From Candidatus Omnitrophota bacterium (lineage in GTDB: Bacteria > Omnitrophota > Gorgyraeia > JABMRG01): a stretch of 35,715 nucleotides of DNA. The notes below the pieces were generated by a model. The model was not told the origin of the DNA, made no database searches, and saw nothing but the letters and a program-made list of their open reading frames with translations. Where the stretch lies: positions 1 to 35,715 of the forward strand of contig JABMQS010000119.1 of NCBI GenBank assembly GCA_013202525.1, given 5' to 3'. Below are positions 9,438 through 20,319 of the stretch, one piece after another; positions within the stretch are counted from its first letter, which is position 1, and each line of letters opens with the position of its first letter. The translations under genes were made by a program, and so were the position numbers.

Positions 9438-12400
9438 ATGCCCAGAAGAGATGACATCCATAAGATTTTGATCATAGGTTCAGGCCCCATAATAATAGGC
9501 CAGGCATGCGAGTTTGACTATTCAGGCACACAGGCATGCAGGGCGCTTAAGGAAGAAGGCTATGAGGTTGTGCTCGTAAATTCAAACCCGGCGACTATCA
9601 TGACAGATCCCGACACCGCAGATAAGACCTACATAGAGCCCCTTACAGTTGAGACTATCGAGAAGATCATTGAGATAGAAAAGCCTGACGGGCTCCTTCC
9701 AAATCTTGGCGGTCAGACAGGACTTAATCTCTCTTCCAGCCTCTACAAGAAGGGCATATTAAAGAAACACGGCGTTGAAATGATCGGTGTAAAAGCCGAT
9801 GCTATAGAACGCGGTGAAGACCGTATCATATTTAAGGATACCATGAAGAAGCTTGGTATTGAGATGGCAAAGTCCGCACCGTGTTATTCGGTCGAAGAGG
9901 CTGAGAAGATTGCCACGCAGCTTGGTTACCCGGTCGTGTTAAGGCCCGCATATACACTCGGTGGAACAGGCGGCGGTATAGCCTATAATGTAGAGGAGCT
10001 AAGGGTTATAGTCGCGCGCGGCCTTGCAGCAAGCCTTGTTCATCAGGTTTTGGTGGAGGAGTCTGTTTTAGGCTGGGAAGAACTTGAGCTCGAGGTTGTA
10101 AGGGATGCCAAGAACCAGAAGATCACGGTCTGCTTTATTGAGAATATAGATGCAATGGGCGTGCACACGGGGGATAGTTTCTGCTCAGCTCCTATGCTTA
10201 CAGTGCCTGAGGCCCTGCAAAAGAGGATGCAGGATATGTCCTATAAGATCGTAGATGCCATAGGCGTAATAGGCGGGACGAATATCCAGTTTGCGCACAA
10301 CCTTAAAGACGACAGGATCGTTGTTATAGAGATAAACCCCAGGACATCGCGTTCATCAGCCCTTGCTTCAAAGGCGACAGGTTTTCCTATAGCGCGCATC
10401 TCAACAAAACTTGCTGCCGGAAGGACCATGGATGAGATACCTTACTGGAGATTGGGTACCCTTGATAAGTATGAGCCATGGGGTGAGTATGTGGTTATCA
10501 AGTTTGCGCGTTGGGCATTCGAGAAGTTTCCGCAGGCAAAGGATATGTTGGGAACACAGATGAGGGCCGTCGGCGAGGTAATGAGTATAGGAAAGACCTT
10601 CAAGGAGGCATTCCAGAAGGCCATCAGGTCCCTTGAAATAAAGAGGTACGGCCTTGGCGGCGCCAAGAATTTTAAGGAGCTTTCGCTTGATAAGCTAAAA
10701 GAGAAACTGTCCATGCCCTCGAGCGAAAGAATATTCCTGATATATGAGGCACTGCGCAAGGGCATAGAGGTCGAAGAGCTTTATGAGATCACCCACATAG
10801 GACGGTATTTCCTCAAAGAGATGAAGGATCTTGTTGAATTTGAAGAAGAGCTGCTTAAGCACAGCTGGAAGGATCTCCCTGATGAGAAGCTCGCAAAGGC
10901 AAAGGAGTGGGGATTCGCAGACAAATATCTTGCAGCGCTCTTTGATGTAAAGGAAAAGGTTGTCAGGGAAAAGAGAATTGCCATTGGCAAGCACGAGAGG
11001 TATGAGGCCGTTCCTGTAAGCGGCGTCGAGAATGCCGCTTATTACTATTCGACCTATATAGCTGAGGATTCTGTACCGGTCTCTCCGAATAAGAAGGTAA
11101 TGATCTTAGGGGGCGGGCCCAATAGGATCGGACAGGGTATTGAGTTCGACTACACCTGTGTCCATGCGGCTTTTGCCCTGCGCGATGAAGGGCTTGAATC
11201 TGTTATGGTAAACTGCAATCCAGAGACCGTATCCACAGACTATGATACTTCAAATAAGCTATATTTTGAACCGCTGACCGTTGAGGATGTACTCTCAATA
11301 TATGAGAAAGAGAAGCCGGAGGGCGTAATCGTCCAGTTCGGCGGGCAGACGCCCCTGAACATAGCGCAGGAGCTGAAGGATAACGGCGTCAAGATACTGG
11401 GCACAAGCCCTGAGAGTATACACCTTGCGGAAGACAGGGAGCATTTCAGGCAGAGGATGATAAAGCTGAATGTCCTTCAGCCAGAGAGTGGAACAGCGCG
11501 CTCGCTGGATGAGGCATTGAAGATCGCAAGGAAGATCGGGTATCCGCTTATGGTAAGGCCTTCTTATGTCCTTGGCGGACGCGGCATGGAGGTCATCTAT
11601 GATGAAGAGCGGTTGATACAGTACGCTGAAAAGGCCATCCAGGTAAGCCCGGAACATCCAATGCTCATAGACAGGTTCCTCGAGTCTGCTACCGAAGTAG
11701 AGGTCGATGCGCTCTGTGACGGCACAGATACCTTTATCGCAGGCGTGATGGAGCATATTGAACTTGCGGGTATACACTCGGGTGATTCAGCATGCGCCAT
11801 ACCCACAAGGAGCATCAAAAAAGAACACCTGGAGACTATAAAGGAATATACGCAAAAGATAGGAAAGGAACTCAAGGTTGTGGGCCTTATGAATATACAG
11901 TACGCAATCTGTGATGATAAGGTCTATATCTTGGAGGCCAACCCACGCGCTTCAAGAACGGTTCCCGTCGTCTCCAAGGTGATGGCTATTCCCGTGGCCA
12001 GGATAGCAACACAGATAATGCTGGGCAAAAAGGTAAAGGACTTTCCTGAGCTAAGGGAAAAGAATATCCCGTATGTCGCAGTAAAAGAAGCAGTATTTCC
12101 GTTTAATATGTTCCCGGAGGTAGATCCTATACTGGGGCCTGAGATGAAGGCAACAGGGGAGGTCATGGGAATGGGTAAGACATTTGGCATTGCTTTCTAC
12201 AAGGCAGAGCAGGCCGCGAATTCACAGCTACCGCTGGAGGGAAAGGCTCTTCTGACCGTTGCGGATAAGGATAAGAAGGAGCTGGCTTCGATCGCTTCAG
12301 ACCTTAAGGAAGCAGGCTTAGAAATCTATGCGACAGAAGGCACAGCCAAGCTGCTTAAGGATAGTGGAATAGAAAGTACGTTTATCAAAAAGCTGCATGA

Positions 12401-12674
12401 GGGAAGGCCCAACATCAGTGATCTTATCAAAAACAGAGAGCTAAACCTCATCATCAACACACCAGCGGGCACCAGCAGCAAGTATGACGACAGCTATATC
12501 AGGAAGATGGCTATACAGTATAAGATCCCATACATCACTACCATTGCAGCTGCCAAGGCAAGTGCCGAAGGCATAAAAGCCGCTGCCACAGCGGATATCG
12601 CGCCCAAGGCGCTTCAGGATTATTACAAAGACCTGGAAAAGGCAGAAGCAGGAGTGGTTTCTAATACTGAATAG
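9438..12674 (+). CDS. carB: Carbamoyl-phosphate synthase large subunit
   Basis: IGSGPIIIGQACEFDYSGTQACRALKEEGYEVVLVNSNPATIMTDP, duplicated ATP-grasp halves, GGGPNRIGQGIEFDYTCVHAAFAL and C-terminal MGS-like domain. 1078 aa. Confidence 0.98.
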   Translation: MPRRDDIHKILIIGSGPIIIGQACEFDYSGTQACRALKEEGYEVVLVNSNPATIMTDPDTADKTYIEPLTVETIEKIIEIEKPDGLLPNLGGQTGLNLSSSLYKKGILKKHGVEMIGVKADAIERGEDRIIFKDTMKKLGIEMAKSAPCYSVEEAEKIATQLGYPVVLRPAYTLGGTGGGIAYNVEELRVIVARGLAASLVHQVLVEESVLGWEELELEVVRDAKNQKITVCFIENIDAMGVHTGDSFCSAPMLTVPEALQKRMQDMSYKIVDAIGVIGGTNIQFAHNLKDDRIVVIEINPRTSRSSALASKATGFPIARISTKLAAGRTMDEIPYWRLGTLDKYEPWGEYVVIKFARWAFEKFPQAKDMLGTQMRAVGEVMSIGKTFKEAFQKAIRSLEIKRYGLGGAKNFKELSLDKLKEKLSMPSSERIFLIYEALRKGIEVEELYEITHIGRYFLKEMKDLVEFEEELLKHSWKDLPDEKLAKAKEWGFADKYLAALFDVKEKVVREKRIAIGKHERYEAVPVSGVENAAYYYSTYIAEDSVPVSPNKKVMILGGGPNRIGQGIEFDYTCVHAAFALRDEGLESVMVNCNPETVSTDYDTSNKLYFEPLTVEDVLSIYEKEKPEGVIVQFGGQTPLNIAQELKDNGVKILGTSPESIHLAEDREHFRQRMIKLNVLQPESGTARSLDEALKIARKIGYPLMVRPSYVLGGRGMEVIYDEERLIQYAEKAIQVSPEHPMLIDRFLESATEVEVDALCDGTDTFIAGVMEHIELAGIHSGDSACAIPTRSIKKEHLETIKEYTQKIGKELKVVGLMNIQYAICDDKVYILEANPRASRTVPVVSKVMAIPVARIATQIMLGKKVKDFPELREKNIPYVAVKEAVFPFNMFPEVDPILGPEMKATGEVMGMGKTFGIAFYKAEQAANSQLPLEGKALLTVADKDKKELASIASDLKEAGLEIYATEGTAKLLKDSGIESTFIKKLHEGRPNISDLIKNRELNLIINTPAGTSSKYDDSYIRKMAIQYKIPYITTIAAAKASAEGIKAAATADIAPKALQDYYKDLEKAEAGVVSNTE

Positions 12675-12685
12675 CTTTTACGATT

Positions 12686-12713
12686 CCTGCCGGCAGATTT
12701 ACCTGCCAGCAGG
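12686..12713. repeat. Intergenic hairpin between carB and guaA
   Basis: CCTGC-C-GGCAG-ATTTAC-CTGCC-A-GCAGG inverted repeat with one mismatch. Confidence 0.7.
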
Positions 12714-12749
12714 CACGGCCCACTAGCAACGAAACGTTGAAAGTAAAGC

Positions 12750-14291
12750 ATGGCAAGAGATTGGATTGCGATCCTGGACTTTGGCTCCCAATATACCCAC
12801 CTTATTGCCCGCCGCATAAGGGAGTGCGGCGTGTACTCTGAGATAGTCCCGTACAACATAAAAGCCGAGAACCTATCCGCCAGGATGCCAAAGGCGATCG
12901 TGCTCTCTGGCGGACCTGCCAGCGTCACGTCTACAAAAAGCCCCTCTTGCGATAAGGATATCTTTAAGATAGGCCTCCCGATTTTGGGTATATGTTATGG
13001 TGCCCAACTTATGGCAAAGCTCTTGGGCGGGAAGGTCGCAAAGGCGAAGACAAGGGAGTATGGCAAGGCAATATTAAGGGCAAGATCCAGGAAAGATTTG
13101 CTCAAGGGATTATCTGCAAAAGAGCAGGTCTGGATGAGCCACGGAGATAAGATCACTAAGCTGCCGCGCGGATTTGACATAGTCGGCTCCACTGACAACG
13201 CCCGCATCGCAGCTATGGCAGATGAAAGAAGACGGCTCTATGGTGTTCAGTTTCATCCTGAGGTAGTGCATACGCCAAAGGGTAAGAGGATATTAAGAAA
13301 CTTTCTCATCAATATAGCAGGCTGCAGGGCCGATTGGTCCATGCATTCTTTTGTCAAGGCATCTGTCAGGGAACTTCGCGAAAGGATAGGCAGCGAGAAG
13401 GTCTTGTGCGCTCTGAGCGGTGGCGTAGATTCTTCGGTCCTGGCCCTCCTGCTCCACAAGGCGATCGGAAAGAATCTGATAGCAATTTTTGTAGATAACG
13501 GCCTCCTGCGCAAGGATGAGGCAAGATCTGTCAGGCAGAAGTTTAAGGGGCGCTACCATATAAACCTTAAAACAGTAGACGCAAGGGAAAAATTCTTAAA
13601 GGCCCTAAAGGGCGTGACAGACCCTGAGAAGAAGCGCAAGATAATAGGCAGGGTATTTATAGAGATATTTGAGAAGGAAGCAAAGAGATCAGGTAGAATA
13701 AGGTTTTTGGCACAAGGTACGCTCTACCCTGATGTAATAGAGTCAAGGTCCGCTTTTGGCGGCCCTTCGGCCACGATAAAGACGCACCACAATGTCGGCG
13801 GACTCCCGCGGCATCTGAAATTTGGTTTGATAGAACCACTTAGGGAGTTATTTAAGGACGAGGTAAGGCTTTTGGGCAAGGAGTTAGGCCTTTCCGCTGA
13901 GATGGTTCACAGGCAGCCTTTTCCGGGGCCTGGCCTTGCGGTCAGAATAATAGGTACCATAACAGAGGCAAGGCTCGATATCCTGCGCGAGGCAGACTGG
14001 GTCCTGATCGATGAGATCAAGCGCTCCGGGCTTTACCGTAAACTCTGGCAGTCATTCAGCGTGTTATTACCTGTAAGAACAGTCGGCGTTATGGGAGATG
14101 AGAGAACATATGAGAATGTTGTGGCCGTGAGAGCTGTCACTAGCAAAGACGCTATGACGGCGAATTGGGCGAAGCTGCCTTACGGTTTGTTAGAGAGCAT
14201 CTCCAGCCGCATAATAAATGAAGTAAGGGGGGTAAACCGCGTGGTTTATGATATCTCATCTAAGCCGCCAAGCACAATAGAGTGGGAGTAA
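12750..14291 (+). CDS. guaA: GMP synthase (glutamine-hydrolysing)
   Basis: [63 protein letters not shown] and C-terminal [27 protein letters not shown]. Confidence 0.98.
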   Translation: MARDWIAILDFGSQYTHLIARRIRECGVYSEIVPYNIKAENLSARMPKAIVLSGGPASVTSTKSPSCDKDIFKIGLPILGICYGAQLMAKLLGGKVAKAKTREYGKAILRARSRKDLLKGLSAKEQVWMSHGDKITKLPRGFDIVGSTDNARIAAMADERRRLYGVQFHPEVVHTPKGKRILRNFLINIAGCRADWSMHSFVKASVRELRERIGSEKVLCALSGGVDSSVLALLLHKAIGKNLIAIFVDNGLLRKDEARSVRQKFKGRYHINLKTVDAREKFLKALKGVTDPEKKRKIIGRVFIEIFEKEAKRSGRIRFLAQGTLYPDVIESRSAFGGPSATIKTHHNVGGLPRHLKFGLIEPLRELFKDEVRLLGKELGLSAEMVHRQPFPGPGLAVRIIGTITEARLDILREADWVLIDEIKRSGLYRKLWQSFSVLLPVRTVGVMGDERTYENVVAVRAVTSKDAMTANWAKLPYGLLESISSRIINEVRGVNRVVYDISSKPPSTIEWE

Positions 14292-14307
14292 AAAAAAGAA
14301 GGAGGAG

Positions 14308-16533
14308 ATGACAGTGGCAGTAAAAGTCGATATAAATCTTGCAAAGGAGATGGGTCTTACAGAGGAGGAATTTAACGAGATCAAGAAATTGATGGGTAGG
14401 GACCCCAATTTTACAGAACTCGGTGTATTCTCCGCTATGTGGTCCGAACACTGCAGTTACAAGAACTCAAGAAAGCAATTTGCCAAGTTTCCCACAAAGG
14501 GCAAGCAGGTCCTGGTAGGAGCAGGCGAAGAGAACTCAGGCATCGTTGATATCGGCGACGGCCAGGGCGTGGCCTTCAAGATAGAGTCCCACAACCACCC
14601 TTCGGCAGTAGAGCCTTTTGAGGCATCAGCAACAGGTATAGGGGGATGTTTGAGGGATATATTTACAACAGGCGCAAGGCCGGTTGCGGTATTGGGAGCC
14701 CTTCGTTTTGGAAGCCTCGATAACGATAAGGTCAAGTGGCTGTTCAAAGAGGTCATAAGAGGGCTTGCCCACTATGCCAATACAGCAGAGGTGGATGCCG
14801 TTGGAGGCGATACCTATTTTGATGAGAGCTACGAGGGAAATCCCCTGGTAAACGCCTTTGTGGCAGGTATTGTCAATAACAAGGATATAGTAAGGGGTAT
14901 TGCCGAAGGTAAGGACAACCCCGTCTATTATATCGGAGGCGATACAGGAAGGGACGGCGTAGGTGGCGCGAGCTTTGCCTCAAAGGAGATCACCGAAGAC
15001 TCTGCCGAAGATACAAGCACAGTTGCCATAGGTGATGCAGAGCTCGGCAAGCGCTTAAGAGAGGCATGCATTGAGCTTATAGAGAAGGGCCTGGTCGTCG
15101 GAATGCAGGATATGGGTGCTGCAGGCCTTACCTGTTCTTCATGCGAGACCGCTACAAGGAGTGGCACGGGTATCGAGATAGATGTTGCTCTTGTCCCGCA
15201 GAGAGAAGAGGGCATGACGCCGTATGAGATCCTTCTTTCCGAATCCCAGGAGAGGATGCTTGCGATATTAAAGGATGGCAAAGAGGACGAGGCACTTACC
15301 ATATTGAAGAAGTGGAAGATAAATGCGGTCAAGATAGGCAAGGTCACAGATGACAAAATCATGCGCGTCAAGGAGAACGGTACCGTGGTAGCAGAGGTCC
15401 CGGCCGAGGCACTAACAACAAAGGCCCCCCTCTGTGACAGAGAGTCAGAAGAGCCTGCATGGCTCAAGGATGCGCAGAATCTGGATCTGACTTCGGTCAA
15501 GGAGCCGGATGACCTCAGCAAGACATTGCTTCAGCTATTGGATTCACCGACTATTGCCAGCAAAGAGTCAGCATACAAGAACTTCACGGCCATAGATAAG
15601 GATGTAGTGATGGTTGGTGCCGGTTCAGACGCGGCTGTTATCAAGGTCAAGGGGACAAAGAAGGCCATAGCCATGAGCGTGGATTGTAATGGCAGATTCT
15701 GCTATCTAAATCCATACCACGGTGCTATGATGAATGTAGCGGAGGCAGCACGCAATATAGTCTGCTCGGGTGGAAGGCCGCTTGCTATCACCGATGGCCT
15801 GAATTTCGGAAGCCCCATGAAACCTGAGAACTACTGGCAGTTTGAGAAGTGCATAGATGGCTTGTCCGATGCCTGCAAGGAGCTCGATACCCCTGTTATA
15901 AGCGGTAACGTGAGCTTCTACAATGAGAATCCTAAAGGAGCCATAGACCCCTCACCGATGGTAGGTATGGTCGGGCTCATAGAGGATGCGGACAAGCACC
16001 TTACCCAGGGATTCAAGAATGAAGGTGATGCGATAGTCCTGCTTGGTGAAAATAGAGGCGATCTTTCAGGCAGTGAATATCTTTATTTGGTCCATAAGCA
16101 GAAGAAGGGTAACCCGCAGATCGATATGAAGAAAGAGAAGCAGCTTCATCAGGCTATTCTTTCAGCTATCGACTCAGGGCTCCTGAATTCCGCGCACGAT
16201 TGCTCTGAAGGCGGGCTGGCAGTTGCCATAGCCGAATCATGTGTTACGGATTCAGCCAGGATGTTGGGTGCTGAAATAGGCCTGACAGGCGGCGCAAGAA
16301 AGGATGAACTCCTTTTCGGCGAGGCGCCTTCAAGGGTGGTAGTTTCTCTTGGTAAGGATAATTTAAGCGCGCTCGAGGAGATAGCAAAGAAGCATTCAGT
16401 CCCCTACCAGGTGCTCGGCAACGTAGGCGGCGAAAAGCTCACGATAAAGACAGACGCCAAGCCTGTTGTAGAACTTGCGCTGAATGAGATAAGCGATACC
16501 TGGAGGAATGCGATTTCACGCAGACTGAAATAA
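14308..16533 (+). CDS. purL: Phosphoribosylformylglycinamidine synthase II
   Basis: FSAMWSEHCSYKNSRK, KIESHNHPSAVEPFEASATGIGGCLRDIFTTGARPVA and DMGAAGLTCSSCE. 741 aa. Confidence 0.97.
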   Translation: MTVAVKVDINLAKEMGLTEEEFNEIKKLMGRDPNFTELGVFSAMWSEHCSYKNSRKQFAKFPTKGKQVLVGAGEENSGIVDIGDGQGVAFKIESHNHPSAVEPFEASATGIGGCLRDIFTTGARPVAVLGALRFGSLDNDKVKWLFKEVIRGLAHYANTAEVDAVGGDTYFDESYEGNPLVNAFVAGIVNNKDIVRGIAEGKDNPVYYIGGDTGRDGVGGASFASKEITEDSAEDTSTVAIGDAELGKRLREACIELIEKGLVVGMQDMGAAGLTCSSCETATRSGTGIEIDVALVPQREEGMTPYEILLSESQERMLAILKDGKEDEALTILKKWKINAVKIGKVTDDKIMRVKENGTVVAEVPAEALTTKAPLCDRESEEPAWLKDAQNLDLTSVKEPDDLSKTLLQLLDSPTIASKESAYKNFTAIDKDVVMVGAGSDAAVIKVKGTKKAIAMSVDCNGRFCYLNPYHGAMMNVAEAARNIVCSGGRPLAITDGLNFGSPMKPENYWQFEKCIDGLSDACKELDTPVISGNVSFYNENPKGAIDPSPMVGMVGLIEDADKHLTQGFKNEGDAIVLLGENRGDLSGSEYLYLVHKQKKGNPQIDMKKEKQLHQAILSAIDSGLLNSAHDCSEGGLAVAIAESCVTDSARMLGAEIGLTGGARKDELLFGEAPSRVVVSLGKDNLSALEEIAKKHSVPYQVLGNVGGEKLTIKTDAKPVVELALNEISDTWRNAISRRLK

Positions 16534-16542
16534 CAACGCGTT

Positions 16543-16606
16543 TGTCATTCCCGCGCAAGCGGGAATCCAGTCGTTTGCCTGGACCCCCGTTTTCGCGGGG
16601 GTGACA
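16543..16606. repeat. Dispersed hairpin repeat, inverted pair with TGTCA...TGACA ends
   Basis: TGTCATTCCCGCGCAAGCGGGAATCCAG followed by CTGGACCCCCGTTTTCGCGGGGGTGACA. Confidence 0.9.
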
Positions 16607-16640
16607 GAAGCGGAAATATAATCGTTAGGATTGCGAACCC

Positions 16641-18017
16641 ATGTGCGGAATATTCGGTATATATGGTCACAAGGACGCTGCATTACTGACCTACCTTGGG
16701 CTTTATGCCTTACAGCATAGGGGCGAGGAGAGCGCCGGCATTGTAGCATACGACGGCAAAAAGGTAATGCAGCATAAGGGTATGGGGTTGGTCAGCGATT
16801 TATTTCGTGAGTCAGCCATAAGATCCCTGCATGGCAGTATCGCCATAGGCCACAACCGTTATTCCACCACAGGTTCAAGCAACGCAAAGAACGTGCAGCC
16901 CTTCCTGGTAGGCCATAAGGGCGCTCATATAGTAATAGCACACAATGGCAATCTCACCAATGCTGTGTTTCTGCGCCATAAGCTGGAGGAGGCGGGCTCT
17001 ATATTTCAGACCACCATGGATTCTGAGATAATCGCCCACCTCCTCGCACGCTCAAAGGGAAAGGCTTGCACGGAGAGCGTTTTGGAGTCGTTGTCGCAGC
17101 TCGAAGGCGCTTTTTCACTTGTAATGATGGTTGATGGCGTTCTTTTTGGAGCACGGGATCCCCTGGGCTTCAGGCCCTTATGCATAGGTAAGGTAGACGG
17201 TGCATATGTGTTGGCCAGTGAGACATGCGCGCTGGATCTTATCCGCGCAAAGTATGTGCGCGATGTCAAGCCCGGCGAAGTCGTCTTTATCGATAAAGGT
17301 GGATTAAGGTGCACCAGTCTTTCAAAGGCAAGGGTCAGCGCAAATTGTATATTTGAGTTCATATACTTTGCAAGGCCGGACAGCAACATATTTGGGGAGA
17401 ACGTATACCTGACACGTAAACGCCTGGGCAGGCAGATCGCGAAAGAATCCCCCGTGAAGTGTGATATTGTTATGCCGGTTCCTGATTCAGGCAATTCTGC
17501 TGCCCTGGGTTTTGCCGAGGAGTCCGGCATCCAGCTTGAGGCAGGCATAGTGCGTAACCACTATATCGGAAGGACATTCATACAGCCCTCTCAGCATATA
17601 AGGGATTTTAACGTCAGGATAAAGCTCAATCCTATTAAGGATGTATTAAAGGGCAAGCGTGTTGTAATTATCGAAGACTCCATTGTAAGGGGCACAACGA
17701 CCAAAAGCAGGGTCAGGACATTAAGGGAGGCCGGCGCAAAGGAGATACATATGAGGGTTACCTGTCCGCCTATCATATCCCCCTGCTACTACGGTATAGA
17801 TTTTCCGACTAAAAGAGAACTTATAGCATCAAATCAAACAATAAAGCAGGTCAGGGATTTTATTGGTCTGGACAGCCTGGAGTATTTGAGTCTGGAGGGC
17901 ATGCTCAAGGCCATGTCTTTGCCGGGCGGAAAATTTTGCACAGCATGTTTTACTGGTAACTACCCTGTTCCGCCACCGAAGAGATTCTCAAAGCGTGCAT
18001 TTGAAAAGAAGGGATAG
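16641..18017 (+). CDS. purF: Amidophosphoribosyltransferase
   Basis: MCGIFGIYGH, LQHRGEESAGI, GHNRYSTTGSS, MPVPDSGNSAALGFAEESG and VVIIEDSIVRGTTTKSRVRTLREAGAKEIHMRVTCPP. Confidence 0.98.
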   Translation: MCGIFGIYGHKDAALLTYLGLYALQHRGEESAGIVAYDGKKVMQHKGMGLVSDLFRESAIRSLHGSIAIGHNRYSTTGSSNAKNVQPFLVGHKGAHIVIAHNGNLTNAVFLRHKLEEAGSIFQTTMDSEIIAHLLARSKGKACTESVLESLSQLEGAFSLVMMVDGVLFGARDPLGFRPLCIGKVDGAYVLASETCALDLIRAKYVRDVKPGEVVFIDKGGLRCTSLSKARVSANCIFEFIYFARPDSNIFGENVYLTRKRLGRQIAKESPVKCDIVMPVPDSGNSAALGFAEESGIQLEAGIVRNHYIGRTFIQPSQHIRDFNVRIKLNPIKDVLKGKRVVIIEDSIVRGTTTKSRVRTLREAGAKEIHMRVTCPPIISPCYYGIDFPTKRELIASNQTIKQVRDFIGLDSLEYLSLEGMLKAMSLPGGKFCTACFTGNYPVPPPKRFSKRAFEKKG

Positions 18018-18022
18018 CTGTT

Positions 18023-19540
18023 ATGGGAAGAGGCATGGGTTTTGATAACGATAAATATCTGAAAGAACAGACGCAGGCGATACTGGAGAGGGTCAAGAAG
18101 TTCGACGGCAAACTATATCTTGAGTTTGGAGGAAAGCTTCTCTTTGATTACCATGCCGCAAGGGTCCTGCCCGGTTTTGACCCGAATGTAAAGATGAGGC
18201 TGCTTAAGAAACTGAAAGGCAAGGCGGATATCATACTCTGTATATACGCGGGGGATATAGAGAGGCGCAAGATAAGGGCGGATTTTGGTATTACCTATGA
18301 TGTAGCCGCCATGAAGCTTATAGATGAATTAAGAAGCTGGGGTATTGATATACTTGCGGTCGTGATAACACGTTTTAACGATCAGCCGCTGGCAAAGATA
18401 TTCAAGAATAAGCTGGAGCGCAGGGGCGTAAAGGTCTACACGCACAGTTTTACAAAGGGGTATCCTACGGATGTAGATATGATAGTAAGCGATAAAGGCT
18501 ACGGCGCAAACGAGCACATAAAGACCAAGAGCCCTCTTATCATAGTCACAGGCCCGGGACCGGGCAGCGGTAAACTGGCAACATGCCTTTCGCAGCTATA
18601 CCATGACCACAAGAAAGGCACAAGGTCCGGATACGCGAAATTCGAGACCTTTCCCATCTGGAACCTGCCTGTCAAGCATCCGGTGAATATGGCTTATGAG
18701 GCCGCGACCGCCGATCTTAGAGATTTTAACCTTATAGATCCTTTTCATCTTGAGGCATACGCCAAGACAGCAGTCAACTACAACCGTGACGTAGAGGTAT
18801 TCCCTGTTTTAAAGAGGATATTGGAGAGGATAACGCAGGCTGAATCACCCTATAAATCCCCTACGGACATGGGCGTAAACTGTGCGGGATTTGGGATAGT
18901 AGATGATAAGGTAGTGCGTGAAGCCGCCAAACAGGAGATCATACGCAGGTACTTCAGGTGTTCCTGTGAATATATTATGGGTGTTGTAGACGAAGAAGCT
19001 GTGCGCAAGACCGAGCTTCTGATGGAAGAGCTTGATGTTAAACCGGAAGACAGAAAGGTCGTCAAGCCCGCGCGCAAGGCCGCGGCGGAAGCGGACAAGA
19101 AGAAGAAGGGCCACGAGGGCATCTACTGCGGTGCGGCCATGGAGCTTCAGGATGGCTCTATTATCACAGGCAAAAACTCACCCATTATGCATGCTGCCTC
19201 AAGTCTGGTCTTGAATGCGGCAAAAAAGCTGGCAGAGGTTCCTGACAAGATACACCTGCTCTCCCCAAATATCCTGGATTCTATCGTCAAACTCAAGAAG
19301 AACGTATCAGGCACAAAGGCAGCGAGCCTAAATCTCGACGAAGCCCTTATAGCGCTTAGTATAAGTGCCGCGACCAACCCGACCTCTCAATTGGCGATGG
19401 AGAAGCTTAAAGAACTCCAGGGCTGTGAGATCCACATGACACACATTCCTACCCCCGGTGATGAGACAGGCTTAAGAAGGTTGGGTGTAAATCTGACCAG
19501 TGAACCGAACTTCTCCACAAAGTCACTCTTTATTGCTTAA
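18023..19540 (+). CDS. DUF1846 domain-containing protein
   Basis: MGFDNDKYLKEQTQAILERVKKFDGKLYLEFGGKLLFDYHAARVLPGFDPNVK... matches the DUF1846 family from memory. Confidence 0.85.
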   Translation: MGRGMGFDNDKYLKEQTQAILERVKKFDGKLYLEFGGKLLFDYHAARVLPGFDPNVKMRLLKKLKGKADIILCIYAGDIERRKIRADFGITYDVAAMKLIDELRSWGIDILAVVITRFNDQPLAKIFKNKLERRGVKVYTHSFTKGYPTDVDMIVSDKGYGANEHIKTKSPLIIVTGPGPGSGKLATCLSQLYHDHKKGTRSGYAKFETFPIWNLPVKHPVNMAYEAATADLRDFNLIDPFHLEAYAKTAVNYNRDVEVFPVLKRILERITQAESPYKSPTDMGVNCAGFGIVDDKVVREAAKQEIIRRYFRCSCEYIMGVVDEEAVRKTELLMEELDVKPEDRKVVKPARKAAAEADKKKKGHEGIYCGAAMELQDGSIITGKNSPIMHAASSLVLNAAKKLAEVPDKIHLLSPNILDSIVKLKKNVSGTKAASLNLDEALIALSISAATNPTSQLAMEKLKELQGCEIHMTHIPTPGDETGLRRLGVNLTSEPNFSTKSLFIA

Positions 19541-19541
19541 G

Positions 19542-20318
19542 ATGAAAAAAATCCTATATGCGATAACTATAGTGTTTATCCTGCAGCAGACTGCCTATGC
19601 CGCGTATGTAGGCAACCCATCGCGCGTATTCACATTTGAGGATGAGAAAAAGACCTTTTCTGTCTTTGGGGATGTGATAGCAGACATGACATATGATAGA
19701 AAGGGCAAGCACCAGGCAGAGGGTGCGAAGGTGGACTTTTATGAAGCGACGGCCGGATTTGTTTATAAGAACATGGTAGCTGCCTACGCCGGCGCCGGGG
19801 CCTCGGAGATAAAAGAGGTATATGATTTTATGGGTTCGAGGGTCGAGTGGAGCTCCGATTATGTCCCTGCCTTCCTGGTCGGAGGGAGGTTTAAGCTGTA
19901 TAAGAAACAGCTTAAGAGCCCGAATAAGGCCAGGCTTATGTGCGACATTGATATACAGTGGCGCAGTGCAAGCCTGGAGCCGGATACGATAAAGATAGGT
20001 TCTACTGAATACAGCATACCGAGCGCTGATATAGAATACTCCGCCATGCAGTACAATGATTGGCATGTCGCGTTGACCTGTGAATTGAATATCGGACGCT
20101 TCTCGCCTTATGCCGGGTTAAAATATTCCGATTTTGAATCGTGCCTGCGTGTCAGGAGAGACGGCATTATGTATGAGAAGGATAATGTCGAGGCCTCCGA
20201 CAACTTCGGTATCTTTATGGGCGGCAGTTTTAGATTTACCGATTATCTGTGTATGGGCGTAGAGGCGAGTTTTATAGACGAAGAGGCCGTCAGCGGCTCT
20301 CTATCCTGGAGGTTTTAG
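19542..20318 (+). CDS. Secreted outer-membrane beta-barrel-like protein
   Basis: ATG at 19542 gives signal peptide MKKILYAITIVFILQQTAYAA; alternating strand-like repeats; C-terminal SGSLSWRF. Confidence 0.65.
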   Translation: MKKILYAITIVFILQQTAYAAYVGNPSRVFTFEDEKKTFSVFGDVIADMTYDRKGKHQAEGAKVDFYEATAGFVYKNMVAAYAGAGASEIKEVYDFMGSRVEWSSDYVPAFLVGGRFKLYKKQLKSPNKARLMCDIDIQWRSASLEPDTIKIGSTEYSIPSADIEYSAMQYNDWHVALTCELNIGRFSPYAGLKYSDFESCLRVRRDGIMYEKDNVEASDNFGIFMGGSFRFTDYLCMGVEASFIDEEAVSGSLSWRF

Positions 20319-20319
20319 C

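Noticed and set aside
14928-15521. Minus-strand 197-aa ORF opposite purL
   Set aside because: Antisense shadow ORF with no recognisable domain.
16516-16749. Minus-strand 77-aa ORF containing WIPACAGMT
   Set aside because: Translation of the dispersed hairpin repeat overlapping purF; no RBS or family signal.
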